From NCBI RefSeq assembly GCF_001447385.1, contig NZ_LLWQ01000215.1, positions 1 to 64,000 of the forward strand: a DNA stretch of 64,000 nucleotides, written 5' to 3'. Positions within the stretch are counted from its first letter, which is position 1. Each line of letters begins with the position of its first letter. Of this stretch, positions 17,148 to 25,516 are shown piece after piece. The notes under the pieces were generated by a model. The model made no database searches and was not told the DNA's origin. It saw nothing but the letters and a program-made list of their open reading frames with translations. Both the position numbers and the translations under genes were made by a program. Source of the DNA: Paracoccus sp. MKU1 (GTDB lineage Bacteria > Pseudomonadota > Alphaproteobacteria > Rhodobacterales > Rhodobacteraceae).

Positions 17148-18352
17148 GGCCGCGCCCCGTGGCTCAGCGCCAGCTCGACCCCGCGCAGCTCGGCCAAGCC
17201 CTTGAGCCGGCCGATGGCGGGATAGCCGGGCTGGCCGCCGCGGCCGATATCGTCCAGGATGTCCTGGCCGTGGTCGGGACGCATCGGGATCACCGCATCG
17301 CCGCGGCCGGCCTCGCGGCGGCGGGATTCCTCGCGCAGGACGGCGGCGATCAGCGCCACCATGTCGGTCTGGCCGCCCAGATGCTCATCCTCGAAGAACG
17401 AGCCCCGGATCGCGTCGCTGTCGCGGCGCACGTTGCGCAGGTGCAGGAAATGCACCCGGTCGCCCAGCCGCTCCATCATGCCCGGCAGGTCGTTGTCCGG
17501 CCGCGCCCCCAGCGAGCCCGAGCAAAGCGTGATGCCGTTCGCCGGCAGGTCCACGGCGGCCATGCGCTCGGCGTAATCCGCCTCGGTGGACATGACGCGC
17601 GGCAGGCCCAGCAGGCCGAAGGGCGGGTCGTCGGGATGGCAGCACAGCCGCACCCCGATCTCTTGCGCGACCGGGACGACCTGTTCCAGGAAAGCGTGGA
17701 AATGCCGGCGCAGCACCGCATCCGTCACCGGGGCATAGCTTTCCAGCAGCGCCCGCACGTCCTCCAGGGTGAAATGCTCGGCCGCGCCGGGCAGGCCGAA
17801 GACCACGTTGCCCGCCAGCTGCTCGCGCCGGGCCTCGTCCATGTGGGCAAAGCGGCGGGCGGCTTCCTCGCGCACCTCCTCGGGGAAATCCTCGGCCGCG
17901 CCCTTGCGCTGAAGGATATGGATGTCGAAGGCGGCGAAATCGGTGAAGTCGAAGCGCATGCAGCGCGCGCCATTGGGGCGCCGCCAGGCCAGATCGGTGC
18001 GGGTCCAGTCCAGAACCGGCATGAAATTGTAGCAGATCACCTCGATCCCCGCGTCCTTCAGGTGGCGCATCGAGGTGATCCAGTTTTCGACATGCGCCCG
18101 CCAGTCGCCGGTCTGGGTCTTGATCGCCTCGCTGACCGGCAGGCTTTCGACCACCTCCCATTTCAGGCCCGAGGGCGCGCCGTCGGTCATCGCCGCCAGA
18201 TCGGCCTGCCGGCGGGCGATTTCCTCGGGGGACCAGACGGCCCCGGTCGGGACGTGGTGCAGGGCAGTCACAACGCCCTGAACCCCCGCTTGCAGCATGT
18301 CGTCGATCGAGACCCGATCCTTGGGGCCGAACCAGCGCCAGGTATGTCGCAT
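17144..18352 (-). CDS. uxuA: D-mannonate dehydratase
   Basis: A 402-residue xylose-isomerase-like TIM barrel. The start MRHTWRWFGPKDRVS, CHPDDPP, and MRPDHGQDILDD with metal-binding Asp/His are characteristic of UxuA. It dehydrates D-mannonate to 2-keto-3-deoxygluconate, the substrate of the neighbouring kinase, using Mn or Fe(II). Confidence 0.95.
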   Translation of the reverse strand: MRHTWRWFGPKDRVSIDDMLQAGVQGVVTALHHVPTGAVWSPEEIARRQADLAAMTDGAPSGLKWEVVESLPVSEAIKTQTGDWRAHVENWITSMRHLKDAGIEVICYNFMPVLDWTRTDLAWRRPNGARCMRFDFTDFAAFDIHILQRKGAAEDFPEEVREEAARRFAHMDEARREQLAGNVVFGLPGAAEHFTLEDVRALLESYAPVTDAVLRRHFHAFLEQVVPVAQEIGVRLCCHPDDPPFGLLGLPRVMSTEADYAERMAAVDLPANGITLCSGSLGARPDNDLPGMMERLGDRVHFLHLRNVRRDSDAIRGSFFEDEHLGGQTDMVALIAAVLREESRRREAGRGDAVIPMRPDHGQDILDDIGRGGQPGYPAIGRLKGLAELRGVELALSHGARP

Positions 18353-18370
18353 TCACGTTTTCCTTGTTCT

Positions 18371-19528
18371 TCAGGCGGCATTGCCGCGGTCGTCGGGCCA
18401 CAGGCAGCCGGGACCGAAATCCTTGATGTCGTTGACGCCGCAAAGCGCCATGGTGATGTCCATTTCGCGGCGCAGGATAGCCAGCGCCGCCTCGACGCCC
18501 CTTTGCCCCATGGCGCCCAGCCCATAGGTGAAGGCGCGGCCGACAAAGACGCCGTTCGCGCCGCTGGCGATGGCCTTCAGCGCCTCCTGTCCCGACTGGA
18601 CGCCGCTGTCGAGATAAAGCGGAAAGTCCGGCCCGACCGCCCGGCGGATCGCCGGCAGCGCGCGGATGGTCGAGGGGGCGCCATCCAACTGCCGCCCGCC
18701 ATGGTTCGAGACCAGGATGGCGTCGCAGCCGGTATCCAGCGCGCGCCGCGCGTCCTCGGGGTCGTTGATGCCCTTGAGGATCACCGGCCCGCCCCATTTG
18801 CGGATGATCTGCTCGACCCGGTCCCAGTCCAGCCGCTGGTCGAACTGGCGCGCGGTCCAGTCCATCAGGTCGCCCAGGCTGTCGACGCCGCGGGCATGGC
18901 CGACGATATTGCCGAAGCTGCGCCGGCGCGTGCCCAGCATCCCCAGCGCCCAGCGGGGATGCAGCGCGATGTCGATCAGGTTCGGCAGCGTCAGGCGCGG
19001 CGGTGCGGTCATGCGGTTTCGCAGATCCTTGTGGCGCTGGCCCTGAATGGTCAGGTCCAGCGTCAGCACCAGCGCCGTCACCCCGGCGCGGCGGGCGCGG
19101 TCGAGGATGTTCTCCAGGAACTCCTCGTCCCGCAGGGTGTAGAGCTGGAACCAGAACGGTGCCCCCGTCGCCGCCGCGACATCCTCGAGCGAGCACATCG
19201 ACATGGTCGAGAGCGTGAAGGGCACGCCGGCGGCCTGCGCGGCGCGCGCGGCAAGGATCTCGCCATCCGGGTGCTGCATGCCCAGAAGCCCGACCGGAGC
19301 CAGGGCCAGGGGCATCGAGACCGGCTGGCCCAGCATGGTGGTGGCAAGGCTGCGGGCCTCGATGTTCCGGGCCACGCGCTGGCGGAACAGGATGCGTTCG
19401 AAATCGGCGCGGTTGGCGCGATAGGTGCCGCCGGTCCAGGCGCCGACATCCACGTAATCGTAGAACATGCGCGGGACGCGCCGCCGGTGCAGGCGGCGCA
19501 GGTCCTCGATCTCGGTGATGACCGGCAT
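18371..19528 (-). CDS. FMN-dependent alpha-hydroxy acid dehydrogenase (LldD-like)
   Basis: 385 residues from the ATG at 19528; upstream in-frame codons belong to the end of the preceding dehydrogenase gene. It keeps the full active-site loop SNHGGRQLDG (His276, Arg279), LALAPVGLLGMQHPDGE and YLDSGVQSGQEALKA. Annotation by similarity would be L-lactate dehydrogenase, but it sits inside the hexuronate operon between the Zn dehydrogenase and uxuA, so a 2-hydroxy acid such as an aldonate is also possible. Confidence 0.88.
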   Translation of the reverse strand: MPVITEIEDLRRLHRRRVPRMFYDYVDVGAWTGGTYRANRADFERILFRQRVARNIEARSLATTMLGQPVSMPLALAPVGLLGMQHPDGEILAARAAQAAGVPFTLSTMSMCSLEDVAAATGAPFWFQLYTLRDEEFLENILDRARRAGVTALVLTLDLTIQGQRHKDLRNRMTAPPRLTLPNLIDIALHPRWALGMLGTRRRSFGNIVGHARGVDSLGDLMDWTARQFDQRLDWDRVEQIIRKWGGPVILKGINDPEDARRALDTGCDAILVSNHGGRQLDGAPSTIRALPAIRRAVGPDFPLYLDSGVQSGQEALKAIASGANGVFVGRAFTYGLGAMGQRGVEAALAILRREMDITMALCGVNDIKDFGPGCLWPDDRGNAA

Positions 19529-19532
19529 GGGT

Positions 19533-20576
19533 TCAGGCCCCGAAATCCAGCTGCACCTTGACCGCCTGCGCCCGGTCGCCGGCAAGGTCGAAGGCGCGCT
19601 GCGCCTCGGCGGCGGGCAGGACTTGCGTGACCATGGGCGACAGGTCGATCTCGCCCGCGCCGATCATGCGCACGGCCTGCGCGAATTCGCGGTCGAAGCG
19701 GTGCGTGCCGACCAGGCGCAGCTCCTTGGCGACGATCAGGTTCAGCGGCAGGGGCAGGGTGCCGCCGACGCCGATCTGCACCAGGGTGCCCTGCGGCCGC
19801 GTCACGCCGATGGCCTGGGCGATGGCATGGGGATTGGCCGAGCATTCCAGCACCACGTCGATGCGGCCCTTGCCCTCGGCCAGATCGGCCAGCGCGTCGG
19901 GCTGTTCGGCCACGTTCACCGCCCGGTCGGCGCCCATGCGGCGGGCGATGTCCAGCGTGAAGCCCTGCACATCCGTCACCACGATCTCGGCCGCGCCGCG
20001 CAGCCGGGCCAGCGCGGTGCAGATGGCGCCGATGGGACCGGCGCCGGTGACCAGCACCCGCTGGCCGGCCAGGTCGGGCGCCACGCTCAGCGCGTGCAGG
20101 CAGACCGCCAGCGGCTCGGCCCCGGCGGCGGCCTCGGCGCTGGTTCCTTCGGGCAGCGGCAGGCATTGGCCCAGCGGGTGATACAGCCGGTTGCGGAAGA
20201 AGCCGTCCTCATGCGGCAGCCGCATGGCCGAGCCGCTGAAGCGCATGGCCAGGCAATGCCGCTCGGCCCCCGCCCGGCAGAACTCGCATTCCCCGCAGGG
20301 GCGCGAGGGCGACAGCGCCACCAGCTGCCCCGGCACCAGGCCGGACCCCTGGGGCGCGCTTTCCACCACGCCGGCGGCCTCGTGGCCCAGCACGATGGGC
20401 TGGCGCACCCGGACCGGGCCGAAGCCGCCGTCATGGTAGTAATGCAGGTCCGAGCCGCAGATGCCGCCCCGCAACACGCGGACCAGGGCGGCGCCCTCGG
20501 CGGGTTGCGGATCGGGCAGGGGCTCGATCCGCAGGTCGTGGGCCGCGTGCAGGCGGCAGGCGATCTCATGCGTCAT
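19533..20576 (-). CDS. Zinc-dependent alcohol dehydrogenase, L-idonate/L-gulonate 5-dehydrogenase-like
   Basis: A 347-residue MDR protein. Catalytic zinc ligands are in CGSDLHYYHD and GHEAAGVVE, the structural zinc cluster in CGECEFCRAGAERHC, and the NAD loop in GAGPIGAIC. The Cys-Gly-Ser-Asp-Leu-His-Tyr-Tyr start of the catalytic zinc site is typical of L-idonate 5-dehydrogenases. In front of uxuB and uxuA the attractive reaction is oxidation of L-gulonate at C5 to fructuronate; this is inference. Confidence 0.87.
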   Translation of the reverse strand: MTHEIACRLHAAHDLRIEPLPDPQPAEGAALVRVLRGGICGSDLHYYHDGGFGPVRVRQPIVLGHEAAGVVESAPQGSGLVPGQLVALSPSRPCGECEFCRAGAERHCLAMRFSGSAMRLPHEDGFFRNRLYHPLGQCLPLPEGTSAEAAAGAEPLAVCLHALSVAPDLAGQRVLVTGAGPIGAICTALARLRGAAEIVVTDVQGFTLDIARRMGADRAVNVAEQPDALADLAEGKGRIDVVLECSANPHAIAQAIGVTRPQGTLVQIGVGGTLPLPLNLIVAKELRLVGTHRFDREFAQAVRMIGAGEIDLSPMVTQVLPAAEAQRAFDLAGDRAQAVKVQLDFGA

Positions 20577-20577
20577 G

Positions 20578-21858
20578 TCAGTTCCCCATCAGCGTCGTCG
20601 GCAGCCAGGTGGCGAAGGGCGGGTAATAGGAGACCAGCAGCAGCACGATGATGTTCGAGATCAGGAAGGGGATCACCGCGCTGATGACCCGCGCCAGCGG
20701 CTCGCGCGCGATGTTGCAGGCGACGAACAGGCAGACGCCCACCGGCGGCGTGGTCAGGCCGATCATCAGGTTCAGCACCGCGAAGGTGGCGAAATGCAGC
20801 GGCTCGATGCCGACGCTGGTCGCCAGCCCCAGCAGGGGCACGAACAGGATGATGAGCGCGGCGATGGTCTCCATGAACATGCCGATGACCAGCAGCAGTA
20901 CGTTGATCAGCAGGATGACGAAGATCGGGTTGTCGGTGATCGCCAGCACGGCACTGACCAGCATTTGCGGGATGCGCTCGGATGCCAGGATCGAGCCGAA
21001 GACGTTGGCGAAACCGACCAGCGCCAGGATGCCGGCCGAGGAGATCGCGCTGTTGACGACGATGCGCGGCACCGCGCGGATCGGCAGCTCGCGATAGACG
21101 AAGGCGCCGACGACAAAGGCGTAAAGGCAGGCGACGATGGCGGTCTCGGTCGGGGTGGCGATGCCGGTCAGCAACCCGCCGATGATCAGCCCGGTCATGG
21201 CCAGTGCCCAGAAGGCGGCGAGGAAGGCCGCGATCAGTTCGCCGAAGCCCTGCCATTGCTGGCGCGGATAGTTGCGGCGCACGGCGAGGATATAGCAGGT
21301 GATCGCCATGCCGATGCCCATCAGCACGCCCGGCACCGCACCGGCCAGGAACAGCTGGCCGACCGAGATCCCCGACAAGGCGCCGACGATGATCATCGGC
21401 ACGCTGGGCGGCAGCATCGGCCCCACCGTGGCCGAGGCGGCGGTGATCGCGGCGGCGAAATCGCCGGGATAGCCGGATTTCTTCATGCCGGGGATCATCA
21501 CCCCGCCGGTCGCCGCGACATCGGCGACCGCCGTGCCCGAGACGCCGCCGAACATCATCGAATCCGCGACGTTCGCCATGGCCAGCCCGCCGCGCATCCA
21601 GCCCACCATGGCATTGGCCAGGCGGATGATGCGTTCGGTGATGCCGCCGAAGTTCATCAGGTTGCCGGCCAGGATGAAGCCGGGGATGCACAGCAGGACA
21701 AAGACGTCCATGCCCGCATACATGCGCTGCGGGATGATGACGACCGGCAGCCCCGCCGTCAGGATATAGGCCAGCGACGAAAGCCCCAGGCAGACCGCGA
21801 CCGGCACGCCAAGCGCCAGGGTCACGAAGAAGGTGGTCAGAAGCAGGAAAAGATCCAT
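20578..21858 (-). CDS. dctM: TRAP transporter large permease (DctM)
   Basis: 426 residues from the ATG at 21858 (MDLFLLLTTFF); an in-frame GTG/ATG further upstream overlaps dctQ. A very hydrophobic 12-13 helix protein with GMPVA-like GVPVAVCLGLSS, the VADSMMFGGVSGTAVADVAATG half and the TPPVGVCLFVACNIA segment of the DctM family. It carries the substrate with sodium together with DctQ and DctP. Confidence 0.95.
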   Translation of the reverse strand: MDLFLLLTTFFVTLALGVPVAVCLGLSSLAYILTAGLPVVIIPQRMYAGMDVFVLLCIPGFILAGNLMNFGGITERIIRLANAMVGWMRGGLAMANVADSMMFGGVSGTAVADVAATGGVMIPGMKKSGYPGDFAAAITAASATVGPMLPPSVPMIIVGALSGISVGQLFLAGAVPGVLMGIGMAITCYILAVRRNYPRQQWQGFGELIAAFLAAFWALAMTGLIIGGLLTGIATPTETAIVACLYAFVVGAFVYRELPIRAVPRIVVNSAISSAGILALVGFANVFGSILASERIPQMLVSAVLAITDNPIFVILLINVLLLVIGMFMETIAALIILFVPLLGLATSVGIEPLHFATFAVLNLMIGLTTPPVGVCLFVACNIAREPLARVISAVIPFLISNIIVLLLVSYYPPFATWLPTTLMGN

Positions 21859-21862
21859 GGGC

Positions 21863-22378
21863 TCAGGCTTCCTCGGCCAGATGGGGGCGCCCGTCATCGG
21901 TGCCGGCGATCATGCCGATCACCCGCAGCAGGGCGAACAGGAACAGCATGGCGGACAGCACCAGCACCGAGGCGTGGATGATGTCCATCGGCCAGCGCAG
22001 GCTGGGCGCGCGCTGGAAGGCGCCGATCTGGGTGAATTTCCAGGCCGGCCAGATCATCACCGCGCCAAGCGCCGCCGTGCAGATCGCCGCGATCAGGCGC
22101 ATCCACCAGGCGCGGGCCTCCGAGACGGTTTCCTGCACCAAGTCGACGTTCACCAGCTCGCCCGTCATCAGCGACAGGCCGATGCCGAAGGCGGTCATGT
22201 AGAGCAGCAGATAGCGCGACAGCTCCTCGGTCCAGACCGGCGAGGGCAGGCCGAAGGTTCGCGTGGTGATTTGCAGCGTGACCACCGCGATCAGCGCGAA
22301 GAAGGCGATGCCCACCGCAAACCGGCTGGCTGTCGCGAGACCGCGTTGCAAGAGTGCCAGGTTCTTCATCGGTTTCAA
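21863..22378 (-). CDS. dctQ: TRAP transporter small permease (DctQ)
   Basis: 171 residues, four hydrophobic helices, with WTEELSRYLLLYMTAFGIG, the conserved region of DctQ proteins. It lies 4 bases upstream of dctM and 55 bases downstream of dctP. The start could be either of two ATGs (22378 or 22369). Confidence 0.92.
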   Translation of the reverse strand: MKPMKNLALLQRGLATASRFAVGIAFFALIAVVTLQITTRTFGLPSPVWTEELSRYLLLYMTAFGIGLSLMTGELVNVDLVQETVSEARAWWMRLIAAICTAALGAVMIWPAWKFTQIGAFQRAPSLRWPMDIIHASVLVLSAMLFLFALLRVIGMIAGTDDGRPHLAEEA

Positions 22379-22433
22379 ACCTCGATGGCAGTCGCGGCGC
22401 GTGTGGGGAAGGCGCGCGCCGCGACCGGGCCGG

Positions 22434-23414
22434 TTAATGGTTGAACAGTTCCTCGACGACGGGCCGGATGCTGTCGTCCACGCTTTTGATCACCGCATCG
22501 CGCGAGCCGTCGGCAAAGGCTTTCTGATCGACCTCGACGAAGGTCATGCCCTTGGCCTCCAGATCGGCGCGGATGGCGTCCTCGTCTTGCAGGAACTGCT
22601 GGCGCTCGAACTCCTGGGCCAGGCGGGCGGCTTCCAGCACATGGGCCTGGTCCTCTTCGGACAGGCGCTGCCAGACCTGCTCGGCGATGGTCAGGTAGAT
22701 CCAGGACCGCACATGCTCGGTCTGGTTCACATGGGTCTGCACCTCGTTCAGCGAGGCGGCCTGGATCAGCGCCAGCGGGTTTTCCTGCCCGCCGATGGTG
22801 CCGTTCTGCAACGAGGTGAAGACCTCGGAAAAGGCCATCGGCGTCGGCTGGGCGCCAAGCGCGGTCCAGGTATCGACGAACAGCGGCACGTTGGGCACCC
22901 GCAGCCGCATCCGGTTCAGCTCGGCCGGGGTCGTGATGGGGTGGTTGGCGGTCAGGTTGCGCGGGCCGCGGGCGAAATAGGCGATGGGCCGGACCTGGGC
23001 GCGCTCGATGATCTGCGCCTCGATCTGCTTGCCGATCTCGCCGCCGGCGACCTCGTCCATGTGCTCAAGCGACTGGTAGGCATAGGGAATGGCCAGCAGG
23101 GCCGCCATGGGCGCCCAGTTCTGAAGGCTTTCGCCGGTGATGGTCATCTCGACCGTGCCGAGCTGCATGCCATTGATCAGGTCCATCTCGCGGCCGAGCG
23201 AGTCATTCGGGAACACCTCGACGGCGATGCGGCCCTCGGTCAGGCGGTCAAGCTCCTCGGCGAATTTCAGCGAGGCCTTGTGCCAGGAGTTCTGTTCGTT
23301 CGCGAGATGGCCGAGCTTCAGCGTCAGTTCGGCGGCCGAGGCACCGATGGCGGAAGCGGCGGTCAGGCATGCCACGGCCAGCGCCGCGAAATGGCGGCGG
23401 TTCAGGGTGATCAT
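22434..23414 (-). CDS. dctP: TRAP transporter periplasmic binding protein (DctP)
   Basis: A 326-residue protein with a Sec signal ending ASAIGASAAE. LKLGHLANEQNSWHKASLKFAE and GRIAVEVFPN are typical DctP motifs; the carboxylate-binding Arg is probably in RLRVPNVPLF. The neighbouring enzymes predict an aldonate or hexuronate ligand. Confidence 0.93.
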   Translation of the reverse strand: MITLNRRHFAALAVACLTAASAIGASAAELTLKLGHLANEQNSWHKASLKFAEELDRLTEGRIAVEVFPNDSLGREMDLINGMQLGTVEMTITGESLQNWAPMAALLAIPYAYQSLEHMDEVAGGEIGKQIEAQIIERAQVRPIAYFARGPRNLTANHPITTPAELNRMRLRVPNVPLFVDTWTALGAQPTPMAFSEVFTSLQNGTIGGQENPLALIQAASLNEVQTHVNQTEHVRSWIYLTIAEQVWQRLSEEDQAHVLEAARLAQEFERQQFLQDEDAIRADLEAKGMTFVEVDQKAFADGSRDAVIKSVDDSIRPVVEELFNH

Positions 23415-23437
23415 CGTTCTCCTCCGGATGATGCGGG

Positions 23438-24118
23438 TCAGGGTATGAAAAGTTCGGGGCGGCTGCGCGAGATCTCGGGCAGGTCGTTGAGCAATTCGCG
23501 CAGGTGGCGGCGCATGGCCTGCTCGGCCAGGGCCGGATCGTGGTTGCGCAGGCCCTCGACGATCTCGGCGTGCTGGCCGATCAGCTTCTGGATGTCGAAG
23601 GTGCGCGCGGTGATGTAGCGCAGGCGGTTCATCTGTGACTTCAGCCCCTCCAGCACCTCCCAGACCGCCTCTTGCCCGGCGGCCACGGCCAGCAGGCGGT
23701 GGAAGCGGTCGTCGAGCCGGACGAAGGTTTCGGCATCGTTGCGCGCGACGGCCTGGCTTTGCTCCTCGATCTCGGCGTCCAGGCGGGCAAGCAGCCGGTC
23801 GTCGGCCTGTTCGGCCAGCATGCGGATCAGGTCGCTTTCGACGGCTTCGCGGATCAGCCGCGCCGACAGCACCGCCGAAACCGAGATGCGGCGGATATAG
23901 GTGCCGCGCTGGGGCCTGACCTCGGCCAGCCCGTCCGAGGTCAGCCGGATGAACGCCTCGCGCACCGGCTGGCGGCTGACGCCGATCTGGTTGGCGATCT
24001 CGGTTTCGCTCAGCCGCGTGCCGGGCGGCAGTTCGCCGCGCAGGATCGCATCCCGCAACCAGTCATAGACCTGCGGCGCGGTCGAGAGCGTAAAGTCGAT
24101 ATTCGGCTGCATGGACAT
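23438..24118 (-). CDS. GntR-family regulator, FCD subfamily (UxuR-like)
   Basis: 226 residues: N-terminal winged helix (YDWLRDAILRGELPPGTRLSETEIANQIGVSRQPVREA split over the domain, residues about 15-75) and an all-helical FCD ligand domain with the metal-binding Asp/His pattern (DDRFHRLL, GQHAEIVEGL). It is the first gene of the dctPQM-uxu-kdgK operon and probably its repressor, released by a uronate or aldonate. Confidence 0.88.
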   Translation of the reverse strand: MSMQPNIDFTLSTAPQVYDWLRDAILRGELPPGTRLSETEIANQIGVSRQPVREAFIRLTSDGLAEVRPQRGTYIRRISVSAVLSARLIREAVESDLIRMLAEQADDRLLARLDAEIEEQSQAVARNDAETFVRLDDRFHRLLAVAAGQEAVWEVLEGLKSQMNRLRYITARTFDIQKLIGQHAEIVEGLRNHDPALAEQAMRRHLRELLNDLPEISRSRPELFIP

Positions 24119-24147
24119 GATTCTTCTCCCTGCCCGTTTCTATTACA

Positions 24148-24163
24148 TACTTGCATACTAGTA
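24148..24163. promoter_or_regulatory. Possible GntR operator
   Basis: TACTTGCATACTAGTA is an imperfect 16-bp palindrome (6 of 8 arm positions pair), 30 bases upstream of the gntR start in an AT-rich patch. It resembles the ACTTGTATACAAGT type of site used by several FCD-type GntR regulators. Confidence 0.4.
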
Positions 24164-24166
24164 AAT

Positions 24167-24211
24167 AAAAAAGACGCACCCAGGCGCGGAGCGCAGGTCC
24201 CGATCGCCTGG
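24167..24211 (-). terminator. Terminator-like hairpin upstream of gntR on the minus strand
   Basis: Read on the minus strand, CCAGGCG pairs with CGCCTGG (24205-24211 with 24180-24186) and a run of six T follows (24172-24167) after 7 bases. The loop is 18 nt and the gap to the T run is longer than usual. It would end lysR transcription before the gntR operon. Confidence 0.4.
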
Positions 24212-24386
24212 AGGCATCTCGATCATGGATGATGCCAAGGCCGCCGGCTGCTCGGAACCTCGGTGCCGCGAGGCGCTTGGGCCGTGCCAAGGAGTATGGA
24301 AGCATTCCCGGCCGTGGCCGATGGAAGATCTTGGGGTTCTGGACCCACCCGGTCCTCTGCCGACGCGCATCGCCGGCGGCGTGCAT
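24212..24386. other. Intergenic region between lysR 3' end and the gntR operon
   Basis: Together with 24119-24211 this is a 268-base stretch with no gene I can support. Short open frames exist on both strands but their composition (Arg, Pro, Gly, Ser rich, no domain) is that of chance frames. I saw no tRNA or known RNA fold. It could be the residue of a lost gene. Confidence 0.3.
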
Positions 24387-25265
24387 TCATCGCGGCGCGA
24401 TCTCTGTGGCCTGGTGCAGGTTCATCGGCGCGGCCGCCACGGCCTTCAGCCCGGTCCGCACCCGGCCCAGCACGTCGCCGTCGCTGTGCTCGGCATAGAC
24501 CATATGCGTGGAATGCGAAAATTCCGGCGCGCCGGGCACCAGCGCCAGCCGCCCCTCGGCCAGGAAAGGCCGCACGATGCCCAGCCGGAAATAGCCGCAA
24601 CCGCCCACCGTCAGCAGATAGGTCAGCGCCAGCGGCCCCAGCGAGATCGACACCGGCGGGCTGCCGAGCTGGGGAAACGAGGCCTCGAAGCTGGCGGCGA
24701 AGTTCGGGCCCCAATCGACAAAGACGAAATCCTCGGCCCGAAAGCGCCGGTCAGGGGCGCTGGTCACCAGCACCAGCTTTTCCTCGGCCAGCAATTCGTT
24801 GACCAGATTGGCCGCATGGGGCGGATTGTAGAGCACCGCCATATCCATCGAGCCCTCCTGCACCCGCGCCATCAGGCTGGCCGGGCTGCCCACTTCGGCC
24901 CGCAGCGCGATGTCGGGGCATTCGCGGCGCATCCAGATCAGCCAGTCGGCCAGCAGCGGATGCCACAGGCTCAACTCGCCGCCCAGATGCACGCCCGCGC
25001 TGCGACCGGGCGGCAGGGCGACCTGCTGGCGCGCGCGCTCCCACAATTGCAGCATGGCGGTGGCGTGGCGCAGCAGCCGCTCACCCGCCGGCGTCAGCCG
25101 CGCGCCGGCCTTGTTGCGAATGAACAGGCGGCGGCCCAGGCTTTCCTCAAGCGTGCGGATGCGGGCGCTGACCGCGGTCTGGGTGACGTTCAGCCGGTCG
25201 GCGGCGGCGACGAAGCTACCGGAATGCACCACTTCAAGAAAGGTGCGGGCCTGGTTGATGTCCAT
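24387..25265 (-). CDS. LysR-family regulator
   Basis: 292 residues from the ATG at 25265 (MDINQARTFLEVVHSGSF). The helix-turn-helix SFVAAADRLNVTQTAVSARIRTLEE is standard, followed by the periplasmic-binding-like effector domain. It is divergent from the Cys/Met-type PLP enzyme at 25517, so control of that gene is the natural guess; the intervening promoter has a perfect -10 but no good -35, as expected for an activator-dependent promoter. Confidence 0.85.
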   Translation of the reverse strand: MDINQARTFLEVVHSGSFVAAADRLNVTQTAVSARIRTLEESLGRRLFIRNKAGARLTPAGERLLRHATAMLQLWERARQQVALPPGRSAGVHLGGELSLWHPLLADWLIWMRRECPDIALRAEVGSPASLMARVQEGSMDMAVLYNPPHAANLVNELLAEEKLVLVTSAPDRRFRAEDFVFVDWGPNFAASFEASFPQLGSPPVSISLGPLALTYLLTVGGCGYFRLGIVRPFLAEGRLALVPGAPEFSHSTHMVYAEHSDGDVLGRVRTGLKAVAAAPMNLHQATEIAPR

Positions 25266-25298
25266 GAATGAATGCAAAAGAATTGCTGGTAAATGAAA

Positions 25299-25392
25299 TA
25301 TAATGAATTTGCCCGCCTCATGCCAGAGTGCCATCTTGCCGGGGAACAGGACCGGCCCCCGCCATGCTCGCTTGCGGCGCGGCGGGGGCCGG
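25299..25392 (+). promoter_or_regulatory. Promoter -10 and structured leader of the PLP enzyme gene
   Basis: TATAAT at 25299-25304 has no recognisable -35 at 17-18 bp, suggesting dependence on the divergent LysR. Transcription from it would give a leader of about 200 nt. CCGGCCCCCGCC (25352-25363) and GGCGGGGGCCGG (25381-25392) form a perfect 12-bp all-GC hairpin in that leader. A short frame from ATG 25414 (MSEWEFRDFGLSG...) runs to a stop at 25530, overlapping the main start. No known SAM riboswitch consensus was recognised. Confidence 0.45.
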
Positions 25393-25516
25393 CAGGAAAC
25401 GCGGGACAATCCGATGAGCGAATGGGAGTTTCGGGATTTCGGCTTGTCGGGCCTTCGACGGCTTCGGGCCGTTACCGCTTCCGCCCGGCGGAGCCGGCCC
25501 GGAACAGGAGGCCGCG

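Noticed and set aside
24158..24370. Short open frames on both strands between lysR and gntR
   Set aside because: Residue make-up is that of chance frames and overlaps terminator- and operator-like DNA.
25311..25516. SAM-II or SAM/SAH riboswitch upstream of the PLP enzyme
   Set aside because: I looked for the known conserved strings and did not find them; only an unassigned hairpin is reported.
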